Source: Marasmius tenuissimus (lineage: Eukaryota; Basidiomycota; Agaricomycetes; Agaricales; Marasmiaceae). Taken from it: a DNA stretch of 64,000 bases. Both the position numbers and the translations under genes were made by a program. The first letter of the stretch is position 1. Every line of letters starts with the position of its first letter. The DNA lies in assembly GCA_029532415.1 (NCBI GenBank), contig JAQOTA010000047.1, positions 3,348,001-3,412,000 on the forward strand, given 5' to 3'. The notes under the pieces are model-generated. The model had not been told where the DNA came from. It saw only the letters and a list, made by a program, of their open reading frames with translations, and ran no database searches. Of this stretch, positions 10,445 through 22,876 are shown piece by piece.

Positions 10445-11789
10445 GGTCGTGGCCTACGGGGGAAAAGGAAGAAAAGGGAAGGGGGGAGGGGGAGGGGAGA
10501 GAAAGGGAAGGTGGAAGGAAGAACCGAAGTATTGGTTTTGTTAGTTTTTTTGCGACAAGGGCTCGTCATGACTTACCCATCACGTCGCCTGGTGGTCGTG
10601 CCGTGTTGATCTTGGCAGTCCAGGACCACCGTCAAACGCATCAAATATCACGCCTTCGACACCACTGTGACAACGCGGCCCATGGTGACAATGATTTCAT
10701 TTGGACTTGAAACAGCCAGCCGTTCACACACTGCCTGATAAAGATTAGCTGCTGGCAATAGACGAAGGACTAGCATAACAAGGACCCTCACCTATCCAAG
10801 CAAGTCGCGAAGGAAAGTATAAGCTCCGAAACGGTATTTTTCGATACCGTTCATGATGGAGCTCAAATACCTGGGGTCGTGTGCTAAGGGGCTCAGCCTC
10901 TTGGCCAGTTTTATTGATCTCTTGGGACAGAGCCTGTAGAAAATACGAAGAAACACATTCCATTCACCAGAATTCAAAGCGAGGTTGGCGCATGCTGTAG
11001 CTTCGAAGATGTTTGAAAGGACCGGGAAGGTGCGGAGGTATGTAGGAGGAGACTGACCTCATCGCGGCTGCTGCGCAGCGGGAACCTGAAGCACGTGGCA
11101 AAAATAATATAACCGACATTGGTCCGACAGGGACGGGATCCCCGGAACCAACCCCGATGTGGCTGAAGTTCAACCTCCAGTCCTTGCGCGGTTGTGTTCT
11201 CCTACTTTCAGTGTCTCTTACCCATAAACTCATTCCTTTGACAACGGGGAATGGGTGTTGCGGGTGCTGTCCTTTCATTCTTCTGTTCTAGTCAAATAAC
11301 ATAGTTCGGCTGAGAAGCTTCACGCCAAATGGTTGACAGCGGCGGCGTTAAAATGACCTCAAGAGCTCTATCATCCGAGTTACAAGGGCGACTTAGTCTG
11401 ATGACCATTTTGTGGCGACTGTAACAGTAAATAGTGAGTCATTGATCTTCGAAGACCGAATTCATGAGGAAACAGAATGAAAATGGGTCTCAAACACAGC
11501 GAAGACCCCGGGGGAAAGACCTCCGAGGTACGAGTGCTCTTTGAGCACAACGAAGCTTAGAACAACCATCATACAAGGGACAGCGGGTACGTAATATATC
11601 CAGGGACGTTCTTTCCTGCGATTCTCATCTTCCGTCCCGAACACCCCTAATCGGACGTTGCTCATAGGTTAGCAGGTTTGAGTAATGTGACTGCGATCGA
11701 GAAAGAGGGTAACACCTAAATTTACTGCCCGAATCAGTGAGTTCAAGGTTCGTAGTGGAAGATGTAGAAACAACGACAAGACAGTTCTG
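10445..11789. other. Upstream of GH5 copy 2, no gene seen
   Basis: The first 150 bp upstream of the GH5 ATG are purine-rich on the plus strand (a pyrimidine tract on the coding strand), common near fungal transcription starts. The rest shows only short frames without protein-like composition. Confidence 0.35.
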
Positions 11790-12221
11790 ATGACCTCGAA
11801 CTTCGAGGACGGCGGTTTCCGAAGTCGAGTCCCACGCAGAGACCCGAATAGGAGTTTATGGCTCACTGATGTGAAGAAGAACAACCTAAGGAAGCGTCGT
11901 GAATATCTAGCTGAGCTCAGTGAACATAATCGTATCCGGTTGATTGAAGTTTCAATTAGTCTCACATATTATACTCGTATTATACTCCAGTCCAGCCTCC
12001 GCCGTGGTCATGATGAGAGGGTCCATGAGCGACTACGTCTCCTCCGTGAATACAATACAATGATAACTGAGTACAGCGTCAGTCGCCTGGACAGAGAGCG
12101 ACTCATCTTCAGGGCTCTGATGAGGTCTCGTCGATGTGCACAGAGCGGCATCAGACTCAGGGCGCCGAAGAGTCTGTCCCTCCGAGTTACCTTTGGAGGT
12201 GAAGGGCTTGGATCCGTGTGA
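11790..12221 (+). CDS. Possible Arg-rich small protein (143 aa), doubtful
   Basis: An ATG-started frame of 143 codons with a long charged, helix-like stretch (many Arg, Leu, Glu). I recognise no family and see no introns or neighbours that help. Overlapping frames exist on the opposite strand. It could be chance; Arg-rich frames are common opposite Ser/Leu-rich DNA. Confidence 0.2.
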   Translation: MTSNFEDGGFRSRVPRRDPNRSLWLTDVKKNNLRKRREYLAELSEHNRIRLIEVSISLTYYTRIILQSSLRRGHDERVHERLRLLREYNTMITEYSVSRLDRERLIFRALMRSRRCAQSGIRLRAPKSLSLRVTFGGEGLGSV

Positions 12222-12306
12222 GCGAAGGTCATTTGGATCTAGAATGCATGAAGTAACAATAAGATTGCGTTCGGGACCAACGTACCTTGAGAAGAACAAC
12301 ACTCCG

Positions 12307-13698
12307 TTAGACTTGACTAGTAAGCGTGCTATGGGTGGACGGTCCGGTAATTGGTACCAGTTCCGAGCTTAAAAGAAGAAATTAGGACGTGGATGAAGCT
12401 CTTGATGCGACTGTGAGGGACCCACATTGTCGATATTTGTGGCGAATCAGTCACGTAGCAGTTCAAACGGCGAACAAGACGGCACGCGCCGATTGTCGCA
12501 ATGGTCGAAGCTGGTCCGCTATAACTGTATTAGAACCGGAGGGATTGGTGAACGCATGAGAAATTTATGTACTCGGCTATCATGGCCATAATAGGGTTGA
12601 GACGAAGAAGTGAGAAGATCTAGAGGAGGGCTCAGATCAGACAGCAAATTCCTCGCAGTCCAAACCATAGCACGCACGACTGCCACAAGATTTGCGAGGA
12701 ATCTACAGTGATCAAATTAGAGCCGTGAAAATGCTTTGTGAATATGACAGAGAAAAGACGGACTGACACCACGGCAAAGTATGCTAAGCCATCCTCGAAG
12801 ATGAGCTTGATGAGACCCATATGATACATATTTCGGTACTCGACGTATGTCTTATACGCAGTCAACAAGAGTATCACGAAATCGAGAACCATCGTCACAA
12901 TATAGAGGATAGCGACGGTATCCGTCTCAACCGACGTTATTACGCAGCCGGAGCCCTTGACATAAACCCCTCTGATGCTCGCCGGTATGCACCTTACAAT
13001 TACTGCGAATTGTCCTCCAAGAAGGATCGACAAGCCGAAGACCACAACTCGGCTATTTCCCCAAACGGCCATGCTTCAGAATGAGACGCGGATTTAAGTA
13101 CCAAGTCAAGGGAAAGTCGGTGACATATGCCTTACGTGCGGATAGCGAGATTCAAAGTAGAGACGCCGAGTGCGATGTTTGAGAGAAATGGTATCATTGT
13201 ATATAATGCCTGACAGTCAATAGGCCTTCATTCCGTTCGTCAAAACCAAACACAATCAACCCCCGAGCTTCAGGGAAGACTTACTGACGTGAGTCTCTTT
13301 CAATCCTTGTTGCGATGAAGAATGCCAACGAGGAATATCGACCCAAGAAATAAAAGACCTAAATTCAAGTTGTGAGCTCACAACCGGTACGATACACATT
13401 TTCGAACATCTAGCATACCATTGGCCATCGGAGTTTCTTCCGTCTCGAGATGAAAGCCCAATCAAAATCTAGACTGAGAGCCCATTCCCATCTTTAATGG
13501 AGAATGAGAATCAATGGGAGACGATAATAGACGCTGCTTCTACTACACGCACAGATAAACCCCAAAAAGGACTTGGATTAATCGGTTGAAAACCCCTGCA
13601 GAAGCAATAGTAAGTGTCTTTATAGGTTGGCTGATGATGACATGGCACGTACCCTCGGTTGCCGCCAGTGCTTCTGGGGAGTTCCAATCAATACCCAT
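12307..13698 (-). CDS. Polytopic membrane protein, array copy A
   Basis: Copy A of the seven-member family described in full at copy E (24192-25779). It starts MGIDWNSPEALAATE; the second exon encodes FNRLIQVLFGVYL. It then has WEWALSLDFDWAFISRRKKLRWPM and VFYFLGRYSSLAFFI, a MAVWGNSRVVVFGLSILLGG exon, and GACRLVRRLNCYVTDSPQ. The last coding exon is joined through an acceptor AAG just before 12356 and gives a short tail ending THSTLTSQV, stop at 12307-12309. That tail is shorter than in D and E. The acceptor and donor sites I could trace are GT-AG. Promoter and first exons are close to those of D. No inactivating change seen. Confidence 0.72.
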
Positions 13699-13759
13699 CG
13701 GAGAAATGTCAGGGATTGGTGGGGGAGAATATAACGATGAATTTTCGATCTTTCGACGT

Positions 13760-13769
13760 GTTTAAAGAC
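13760..13769 (-). promoter_or_regulatory. TATA-like element GTCTTTAAAC of copy A
   Basis: Minus-strand GTCTTTAAAC about 62 nt upstream of the ATG at 13698. The same element recurs at matching distance in D, E, F and G and in diverged form in B and C. Confidence 0.5.
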
Positions 13770-14647
13770 AGCATATGTGAGAATCGGCCCCTTACGGATA
13801 AGGCAGCCACAATGCCATCAAGTGCTTATACGAGGCGATGTACGTCCAAGTTCTGGAGTGGGAAAGCAATATTTTTGCTCATAACAATTCATAAATGTCA
13901 ACCCGCCGAAGAATGGTGACCGGGGTCTCGGGACTCCCGTTCTCCGAAGGTATCGATCATGGCGCGACGTCTTGTGACAAGGGCGTCAGCCTAATTATAA
14001 GTAGGCGAGGCATGAGTATGAACGCCGTGGCGTGGCAAATGAATCGGTATGACAAGTCGAACAATGAGTAGAGTACCACGTCAAAGCTTAGTTTTCCGGA
14101 AGTTGAAGACCAGTCACTTTTGTTTGTTCCGATGGTCCCTGCTTGCCTGGCGACCTACTTGTGAGCTTTCCCATACACACTGGGAATATCTTAGTAAGAT
14201 ACTTACGAGATGAAGGTGGTCTGAAAATCACCCAAGAACCTTCATTTCCATCGAAATCTCTTCCAAGCGAGGCTCAGGGCCGCGAAGATGCTGCATGTTC
14301 ATACATATATCGAGTTTCGGGACTACCCAAAGCCTTGGAAATTAGCCGTCGGCGACTCGTTCTACAATCGATTCATTTGTCAATGTTCTTCATGGAGACA
14401 CTGTCGACAGACGAGGGTTGAGCTTAGTTAGATACACTACATGGGAAAGCAGGGGAAGGCAAAAAAAAGGAACGAACGTGGGGAAATCGGGTTCGGGAAT
14501 TTGTAGTTAAATGTCACAAGGTGGGTTCCCTTGAAACGGTGTAGCGAAGGTAGTGATTTGAGAGACGTCAAATACTACCTCGGTGAGTAGTCCAAGACTG
14601 TAACAGCTTGAGGGCCACATATTTTTAGAAGTGCTTGCGTTAGGTGC
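13770..14647. other. Between array copies A and B
   Basis: Upstream region of A. It shares patches with the upstream region of D (for example a GACTCCCG then GAAGGTAT block near 13935-13960 and 20670-20700), so the duplications carried promoters along. No separate gene seen. Confidence 0.4.
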
Positions 14648-16009
14648 CTATCTGGGTGTATCACGTGTAGGAGGTGCGTTAGTCGGGAGCGAGTCCAAGC
14701 TTGTATGAAAAAGTCAATCGAGGATGTCGGAGCCAAAATTTTGCAACGTACATTGTCGATATTTTTGGCGCATCGTTCTCGTAGGATTTTAGACGTCGGA
14801 CAAGACGACATGTTCCTATCGTAGCTATCACAATAGGTAGTACTCTTTTGCTCTGTCAAAACCGAAGGGTATAGTTGGAGTATGAGAATTACTTACGCCG
14901 CCATCATATCCATGAAAGGGTTGAGATGTGAAAGAGAGAGGATCTAAGCATGCTCGCGTGAGGGCCCCCAATGTATCCGAGCATTGCACGTACAACCGCA
15001 AACAGATTCGAGAGAAATCTGGAGAATTCAATAACGGTTGTGAGCATGTTGGAAGAGAACTCACACCACAGCGAAATAAACCAGACCATCCCTGAAGATG
15101 AGCCTGATGAGACCACTATGATACATATCTCGGTACTCGGCGTATGTCTTGTACACGGTCAACGAGAGTATGACAAAGTCGACTACCATCGTCACGATAT
15201 ACACTGCAGCGACGGTATCTGACCTTTCAGCCGATACAATCATGCAGCTATAGCCCTCGACATGAATTCCCCTGATATGTGCCTGTATGAACCCTATCAT
15301 AAGGGTAAACTGTCCTACAAGTAGGACGGACAAACAGGCGCCCACAACTCGATTATTTTGCCACACCGCCATGCTTTGCCGGACGAAAGAGCTTGATAGG
15401 AGTTATGCGATAGAAAGGTGTGATGGCTTACGTGCGGATAGCGAGATTCAAGGCTGAAGCGGCAAGTGCGGTGTTTCCGAAAGTCGGCATTAATGTGTCC
15501 AAGGCCTGGCATTCGGTAGGGCTTTGTTTTATTCGTTGAACAAAAAAAAGTATCAAACCCTGAGCTTCATGCGAGGCTTACCGATGTGGGTCCCTCTCAA
15601 TCCTCATGGTGATGAAGAGAGCCAACAATGAATATCGACCTAGGAAATATACGATCTGTACTCGCGTCTTGAGCTTGCTTCTGGGGTGTACTTCAGTTTC
15701 CCGAACCCACCATTGGCCAACGAAATTTCTGCTGTCCGGAGACGAAAGCCCAATCAAAATCAAGACTGATGACCCACTCCCATCTTGAGCAGTGATTTAG
15801 AACGATTGAGAGTGTACGACAAAAAGTACTACTGCACGCACAGGTAAACACCGAAAAAGAGTTCCATTATTCGATTCGCTGCTTCTGCAAAGCCAATAGT
15901 ATCAGCAGTAAGTCTTCTGGTCTTCTGGTCTCGCTGGCTCAGAAGTTTGGGTAAGGCACTCACGCTCATTTGCCGCCAGTGTTTCTGGAGACGTCCAGTC
16001 AATACCCAT
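14648..16009 (-). CDS. Polytopic membrane protein, array copy B
   Basis: Starts MGIDWTSPETLAANE at 16009. Exons encode ANRIMELFFGVYL, WEWVISLDFDWAFVSGQQKF, IVYFLGRYSLLALFITMRIE, ALAASALNLAIRT, the central MAVWQNNRVVGACLSVLL block, and FLSNLFAVVRAM. The exon ending in IATIGTCRLVRRL needs the acceptor CAGAG|C near 14855 to keep frame; a neighbouring AG gives a stop, so splicing here may be imprecise. After KISTM the final exon reads LDSLPTNAPPTRDTPR and stops at 14648. The usual SGR before KF is replaced by SGQ, and the GPAS stretch before IATIG is replaced by unrelated residues, so B looks more diverged than A. Confidence 0.68.
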
Positions 16010-16848
16010 AGGAAGGCAATCTGAGTTATTGATTGATGGGAAAAGATGATGGATCCAGAGAGAGAATCGGGCTTGTTTAAGTAAAGGTTCCACCCGTATC
16101 AATTGAACAAGGTCGTCATTAAAGGTTTTGAACCAGGCGTCTAAACCCGGGAAGTAATATTGTTGAACTGATATGTACATCGCATAACGTTGATGCGGTG
16201 TCGGAAGCTCGAGCTGTCAGTGTCTGAGGATATGGATTATGTTGAAATATTATGTGATGAGGGGAGCCACAACGGACGCGGAGTGCCGCACAGAATGTAT
16301 GATATGTATTTACCTTCAGAGGGGGGAACGATTCTGGCGGGATCTGTGATCTCTCGACAAGAAGACGCGCGAGAAGAGTGCGATCCGATCCACTCGATCT
16401 GGAAAACGTCGGTGAACCCTCGTATGACAGCCTCGGTATTCCACCACTGATAATCCATTGTTCAATTATCTATTCACCTGTGACCTGCATGAAACGACGC
16501 CTTTCGGGTGGGAAAATCTATAAATATGACACTCGCCGGGACTCTTGAAACAAAGCGGAAGTAGTGGCGAAGAGTATTCAACAGTATGGGAAGATATGGT
16601 GGCCGTACGACGAAGGTAAGTACACTGCTTATGTACCAAAAGGATGGAAGCCAATAACGATCATCTAATTCAGAAGCTGCAGGTGAAGGAAGAGCGAGTT
16701 GCGGCTCCCTAAACGTCTGTTCGAAGCGCGCTGGCGAATGCCTCTCGGAAACCGGTTTGAGCGAAGGTCGTAACCTAGAGAAGTGATCTTATAAGCGGAT
16801 GTAGTAACGCCGCGGGGGTTTCTTGAGTGAGATACCTCCGTGTGAACT
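16010..16848. other. Between array copies B and C
   Basis: Upstream DNA of B. A block around 16150-16180 (AAGTAATATTGTTGAACTGA) is shared with the upstream DNA of C near 18400-18430 and, weakly, D near 20605. An open frame at 16190-16450 has no recognisable product. Confidence 0.4.
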
Positions 16849-18221
16849 CTATCGCTGGCCCCGAAGCGTGCTACGAGTCGGTGGTGCAACTAATGGTAGT
16901 GAGTTGAGGCTTGAATCAAAGAAGGTTCAGCCGGAGTCACAAGACCTTGGGGGCGGAGGCCACAGTACAGCTCACATTGTCGGTAGCTTTGGGCTATCGG
17001 CCACGTAGCAGCTAAGGCGACGGACGAGACGACAGGACCCTATCGTACAAATCACCGAAGGCGGACCTCTATGATTGTGTTAGTGGAGAGAATTGGAGGA
17101 AAAGGTTAACTCACAACGCCATTATATTGACGAAAGGGTTGAGATTGAGAAGTGAGAAAATCTATGAATGCCTGATTGAGGGCCCCACTGGTCTGCGAGC
17201 ACTTGATTGTAGCACGCACGAGTGCAACGAGATTTGCAACGAATCTAGTGGAACTCAATGTGGGCCATGAGTAGGACAAAAATAGGACTCACACTACAGC
17301 AAAGTAAGCCAGACCGTCCCTAAAGATGAGCCTGATGAGACCGCTATGATACATGTCTCGATACTCGACATATGTTTTGTACACGGTCAACAAGAGTATA
17401 ACGAAGTCGACTACCATTGTCACGATGTAGAGGACAGAGACGGGGTCTGTCTCAGCTGACGCCATTACGCAGCCGGACTCTTTAACATATACCCCTCTGA
17501 TTCTTGTCGGTATGCTCCTTATAATAACTCCGAACTGTCCTACAAGAAGGATAGTCAGGGCGAGAACCACAACCTGGTTGTTTCCCCAGACGGCCATGCT
17601 TTGAAACGAGATGTAGGCTTGGGCATCAGTCAGCAAGAGAAAGTCAGTAACATCGCCTTACGTGCGGATGGCGAGATTCAGGGTCGAAACGCCGATCGCC
17701 GTGTTCCCAAAAATCGGTATCAATGTATACAAGGTCTGACAGTCAATAGGCCTTCCTCGGTTTGTCAAAACCCGAAATGACAACCCCTAAGCTTCAGGTG
17801 GGACTTACTGATGCGTGTCCCTCTCAATCCGTGTTCCGATTAAGAAAGCCAACGAGGAATATCGACCCAAGAAATAGAAGATCTGAACGATAAGTCGTGA
17901 GCTCGCCTTCACTTTGATACATATTTTGAGCCACTGAACCTACCATTGGCCAATGGAACCTCTTTCTCCCGGAGATGAAAGCCCAATCAAAGCTTAGACT
18001 GTTGGCCCATTCCCATCTGAGGAGGATAAAATGGTTCGAAGCTTATAGCACGGAGCACAACTGCACGCACAGATAAACACCGAACAGCACTTCCATTACC
18101 CCATCGGCTGCCTCTACAAAGCCAATATTGAGTACTTTAATTCTGTTGACTGAGAAGACATGACACGGCTCCTACTCTTATTTGCCTCTAGCGTTTCTGG
18201 AGACTTCCAATCGATGCCCAT
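16849..18221 (-). CDS. Polytopic membrane protein, array copy C
   Basis: Starts MGIDWKSPETLEANK at 18221. It keeps the full exon series: ADGVMEVLFGVYL, WEWANSLSFDWAFISGRKRF, IFYFLGRYSSLAFLIG, PIDCQTLYTLIPIF, AIGVSTLNLAIRT, the MAVWGNNQVVVLALTILLVG exon, FVANLVALVRA, and GSCRLVRRLSCYVADSPK. In the last but one exon the tail reads NSLPLVAPPTRSTLRGQR and stops at 16849. Compared with D, two bases are missing before the conserved GTATCTCAC donor (about 16830-16850), which shifts the frame and truncates the tail. The downstream exon, which would encode a REAF-type end, is still visible but unused. Asp-to-Ser in LDFDW (LSFDW) is another departure from the family. Confidence 0.72.
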
Positions 18222-18953
18222 GCTTCGAAGGGTGTCTGGGATTTGGGAAGGGGGAGGGGGGAAAGATGGCAGCGGATACGGAGACAATCTGAACGCGTAT
18301 AAAGTAACTACTCGTAATATTCTAGTACACAAAAGGCAGTCAAAATATACTCTGCGTAGATTAAACCCTTGAACGCGGGATCTCCGTCCTCCATCTGGGG
18401 AGGAAAATAATATTGTTTGACTGATATGTACGCCACATACGCCACCAAGATGTCGTCAAATATTTTGTGGTGAGGTTAACCTCGCACGCTGAAGCAGGGG
18501 TACCAATGTGGAGCAGACCGATGTAGCGCTTGATTCTAACGCGTCCGTCAGGAACAGTCCTGATAGGATCTGCGATAAGGATCTGATATATATTGAGAGT
18601 CAAATTTCGAAGCTTTGGTACCGAGATACTCACTGAGAGTCTCTGGTCAGGCATTGTATGTCGGCCTCGATATTTCGCAGAGACAGGTTGGTATGTGGCT
18701 TTGTGTCTGGATTATGATCCGCTTGAATTTTGAGAAGAGTAAAGAATTGAGAATCGGCCGATTTTCAAATTGCCGGGAGCGAAGACGTGATGGTGAAAGT
18801 CCAGTATTCAATAGGACGGGTCAATAATAGCCGTACAACAGGCAGTCAAGGCTCAGTGTATATACCAAGAAAATGCCAGTGGTTAGTAACGAAGGTTTAT
18901 CCTGAAATCTGCGGGGAAAGGACCAGTAAACCGTAAGCCGCATCGTCCGTTCG
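18222..18953. other. Between array copies C and D
   Basis: Upstream DNA of C with a TATA-like TTTATACGC near 18294-18302 on the minus strand. No gene seen. Confidence 0.35.
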
Positions 18954-20457
18954 TTATACAGTGAATTCCTCGTTCGTATCGGCCACAGTGGAGGCTGTCA
19001 CCTGAGAGAATTACGTTTATCAGCGGATGTCAGGAGGCTGCGAAGGTTTGAAGAGTGAGATACCTCGACACGAACTCCATCGTCCTCCCTACTAACCGCA
19101 CTATGGGCTGGGGGTACGGTCATTGGCGATGAGTACAGGCTTATGTCAATAAAAAGTTAGAGAAAGTCACGAAAGTGTGGCAGCCGAAATTACCACCACC
19201 CACATCGTCGGTAACTTTGGCGTATCACCCACATAGCAGTTCAAACGGCGAACGAGACGACATGCTCCTATCGTAGCAATACTCGAAGCCGGCCCTCTAA
19301 GATTTGTTTAGAAAGGGTAGAACAGTCGGAGTATTAGGACAACTCACACTCCCATCAGGTTCATGGTAGAGTTGAGACGAAGGAGACAGAATGTCTGGTG
19401 GAGGAAGGTTTGAATGAGGCCCCCAGACTCCTCAAGGTCTAGATCAAAGCACACACGACCGCGACAAGGTTTGAGAGGAATCTAGAGGCATTCAATAATA
19501 GTCGTGAGTAAGACAAGAAAGGACTCACACCACAGCGAAGTACGCCAGACCGTCTCTAAAGATGAGCTTGATGAGACCGCTGTGGTACATATCTCGGTAC
19601 TCGGTGTACGTCTTGTACGTGGTCAACAAGAGTATAACAAAATCGACTACCATCGTCACAAGGTACAAGACAGCGAGGGCATTTGACTTATCCACCGATA
19701 CCATTCTGCAGCCGGAGCCCTCGACATAGATTCCCTTAATGCCAGTTGAAATACATCTTATAACAGAAGCGAACTGTCCTACAACTAGGACAGACAGACT
19801 GGTGACCACAACTCGGTTGTTGTCCCACATTGCCATGCTTCGGATTGAGACGGAGCTTTGAGTATTATTCGGCGGAAAGTCGGTGACATCGACTTACGTG
19901 CGAAGGGCGAGATTTAAGGTGGAAGCTCCGAGTGCCGTGTTCGAGAAAACCGGTATCAAGAAATATAAGGCTTGACAGTCAATAGGTCTTAATTCTATCC
20001 GTCAAAAACGAACGGATGAGCAACGTTGAGCTTCAGACGGGGCTTACCGGCGATTATCCCTTACGATTTCCATTACGATGAAGAAAGCCAATAATGAATA
20101 TCGACCGAGAAAGTAAGGGATCTTGGTTTGAGTCCTCAGCTCACGATTTGTGACGCAAATCGCGAATTATCGAGCCCACCATTTGCCAACGGAACTTCTT
20201 GCGCCCAGAAATGAAAGCCCAATCAAAATCCAGACTGATGGCCCATTCCCATCTTCAATGACGAGTTACGCCTGTTGGAAGCTGGGAATATAAAGCACCG
20301 CTGCACGCACAAGTAAATCCCAGAAAGGACTTGCATGATCCCGGCGGAGACCCCTGTAAATAGTAAGTGTCCTGGCTATGTCGACCCGAAGGTTACTGAC
20401 ACGGCACGTACGCCTTTGTGTCGCCAATGCTGCTGGCGATTTCCAATCGATACCCAT
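18954..20457 (-). CDS. Polytopic membrane protein, array copy D
   Basis: Starts MGIDWKSPAALATQR at 20457. Exons give VSAGIMQVLSGIYL, WEWAISLDFDWAFISGRKKF, IPYFLGRYSLLAFFIV, PIDCQALYFLIPVF, ALGASTLNLALRT, the MAMWDNNRVVVTSLSVLVVG exon (with a Lys-Ser-Asn insertion region typical of the extracellular loop), FLSNLVAVV and IGACRLVRRLNCYVGDTPK. This copy keeps both tail exons: YSSPMTVPPAHSAVSRE...GVRVE, then VTASTVADTNEEFTV with stop at 18954. It therefore best shows the ancestral C-terminus for the minus-strand group. No inactivating change seen. Confidence 0.74.
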
Positions 20458-20516
20458 CAGGCTGTTCGAGATTGGTGGGGAGGGAATGTGACGACTGGTT
20501 TCCGACGTTCGGACCC

Positions 20517-20526
20517 GTTTAAAGGC
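20517..20526 (-). promoter_or_regulatory. TATA-like element GCCTTTAAAC of copy D
   Basis: Minus-strand GCCTTTAAAC 60 nt upstream of the copy D start codon; the same position and motif as in A, E, F and G. Confidence 0.5.
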
Positions 20527-21606
20527 ATTCTCTGCAAAAGTTAGGCAGGCAAAATGGGTTTAGGCCCTTGGGCGAATTGAGCGCTTATGTAGCCGCCTGA
20601 AAAGGGAAGTAATATTTCTACACATACCGCCCGACAACCCGCTTGAGTCTAGGGGCTTTGAGTCAACGACTCCCGCTGTATGAAGGTATGAATCATATAA
20701 TGAACCGTTGCGATGAAGGCAACGTTTTACGTTGAAACAGGCAGAAGTGTGAACGCCGTGCTGATTATTGTATTCACGGCTGAGGTTCAACAGCTTTGAC
20801 CTAAAAATTGACGTATAGAAATTTAGACCTACGTCCGTGCTTGTATGATAGAAACCGAATCGGCTGCGGTACCGAGATACTCGGTGGAAAGTCATGGCGA
20901 AGCGTTTCGTTTTGCTAAGAAATTTCGAAACGAGGCTCCAGCTGTGGCCCGTGGCAAATACACCGGTATGGTAAGTCGTAAGTCTCGAGTTGAGTGTGCT
21001 TACGGGAGTTGCGGATGATCGATGCTCTCGTTGATTGGTGCCTTTATTTTCCGCGCGATGTCCTCCAAGCGAGACCCAGGGTCTCAATCGAGCCCAATTT
21101 AGTGTCGAGAGCTAGACGAATAGAGATTCATGAATGGTCGTCTCCATTAAGTCTCCACCAAAATCTGGGATCCACATAATACTTGACCCAAGTAGTGGCT
21201 ATAACCCTGCCCATTCCCGCGACAATTCGGAGGATAAGGTCTGGGTAAGTGTAACGGTAAGTATGATACCGCGAGCTCCAGAAGCGGGGCAGGCATACAT
21301 CGACAGAGTGACGGAAACTTCCAGCTCAGATGACAGTATGTACAAGGCTTGAATAACGCCTACGACGAAAGCGAGCATTCGAAAGTGTGGTGATTCGAGA
21401 TTGGTCGATTTGGTCGATCTTGTTGTACAACAGATCATGAGCTTTGCAAAAGTACTCGACGTAACAGGATCGGGGAACAATGATATGATTCGTAGTTACT
21501 AGATAGCGATAGATGAAGCATGTAGGCGTAGATATAGAGGATAGTTTGAAATCGTACATATTAGAATGTTCTTCCTTCCTTCAGGGAGTTTCTATAGCGC
21601 GACGTC
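20527..21606. other. Between copy D and the Met/Gly-rich gene
   Basis: Upstream DNA of D followed by about 600 bp (21000-21600) where minus-strand frames have some hydrophobic character but no coherent exon chain. I could not assign it; a decayed gene is possible. Confidence 0.3.
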
Positions 21607-22876
21607 TTACTTGGGTCCAGGCGACGGCGGACCTAGAGATACACCACAAATATCAATCGATTATAATATGTGGCCTGTATTGACGAAAAAAGAAACGTAC
21701 CGAACAGTCCAGGCTTCGCGTTAACGGAAGCAGGTAAAGGCGACGCCGGTGAAGCACTGACCGGTGCAGGCGAATATACCGGATTTGCTACAGAATTTGA
21801 TCAGCCCAAACCATAAAACGAACAAGAAGCAACATACGTCTCCACTGTGCCCACGAAGGCATCGCGAACCCTCCCGGCATCCCACCCATCGGCGGAGGCG
21901 TCTGTGGGGGCGGGCTCGGACTCGCCGGACCTCCGCCAGTGATTGCCTTCTGCTTCTTCTTCCTCTCAGGCCTCTTATGCACCGTCCTCCACGCTGGCCT
22001 CGCCGGTTCGTAGTCTTCCGCGTCCGGATCAGGAGGAGGTGGGGGAAGAAGTGCTTGTGGAGCAGGGGGTTGTAGGGATGGGGGTAACCATTCAATGGGG
22101 AGACCAGCGGTTTCGCGGTCTTTCCATTGCTTGAGTTCTTCGATTTCACTGTGAGAGTGTAAGGAAATCGTGAGTTGGCCTTATATTAAACCAAACGACC
22201 GAAGCGCAAGCAAGGATGAGGATGAGTGAGGTAAAGTGAAAAAATAGGCTCCCAGAACCGGAAATTGGGCATAGAGGTCGGTCGATCTTGAAATCGACAG
22301 ATCATATGTAGTCCCTCGGTCGGGCGTGATTTTGAACATGACGAAGATGTGGCCAAGTAGAACGTCCTCCGCGCCCAATTACCGATGTGCAAGACAATTC
22401 TGTAAATAACGGACGAAAGAAGTGTCATAAAGAGACTCTGCTGTCGATCTTAAGCAGATCCTAGACTCTTCAACGACCTCCAGGTCCAACGATTTCACCA
22501 ATTCCACCGATTCTCGCTACGATCAGGGGAAATTGCAAAGAAAGACGATCAAACCAGACAAAAGTGGTTGGAGTCCGAAGAAAAAAACAGAAATAGAGAC
22601 TCACTACTTCAGCCTCCGTATCTCGTCCTGGAATCTCAACACTTCCGCTGTATATATCTTCATCTCGGCCGCCAGTACTTGCATGTACTTGGGCTGTAAC
22701 GATGGATGCTGTGGCTGGCCTGGCTGAGGTCCATAGCCGTAAGATCCTGATGGACTCGATGGCCCTCCCATTCCCATTCCCATTCCCCCAAATCCTCCCA
22801 TACCCATACCCCCCATGCCCATACCCCCCATATTCATGTTTGGGCTACCATAGTTAGAATGATTTCGAGAGCCCAT
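21607..22876 (-). CDS. Met/Gly-rich coiled-coil hypothetical protein
   Basis: Four exons on the minus strand. Exon 1 starts at 22876 and has an N-terminal GGMGMGG-type repeat, then a Pro/Gln stretch and a helical segment (LAAEMKIYTAEVLRFQDEIRRLK). Splicing at GTGAGT joins it to YEIEELKQWKDRETAGLPIEW, so the helix continues as a heptad-like coiled coil. Then come poly-Pro and a basic segment (KRPERKKKQK), GGMPGGF, and two short Pro/Ser-rich exons ending GPPSPGPK with stop at 21607-21609. All introns are GT-AG and in phase, which supports a real gene of about 240 aa. I do not recognise the family. It sits at the centre of the inverted membrane-protein array and shares its upstream region with copy E; a relic of its first exon lies at 26150-26230. 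Confidence 0.65.

Noticed and set aside
11462..11965. Minus-strand frames with hydrophobic patches upstream of GH5 copy 2
   Set aside because: I could not chain them through splice sites and they do not resemble the array membrane proteins.
21199..21559. Hydrophobic minus-strand frames next to array copy D
   Set aside because: Considered as an eighth, decayed array copy, but none of the family motifs (MGIDW, NLAIRT, CRLVRRL) is present.
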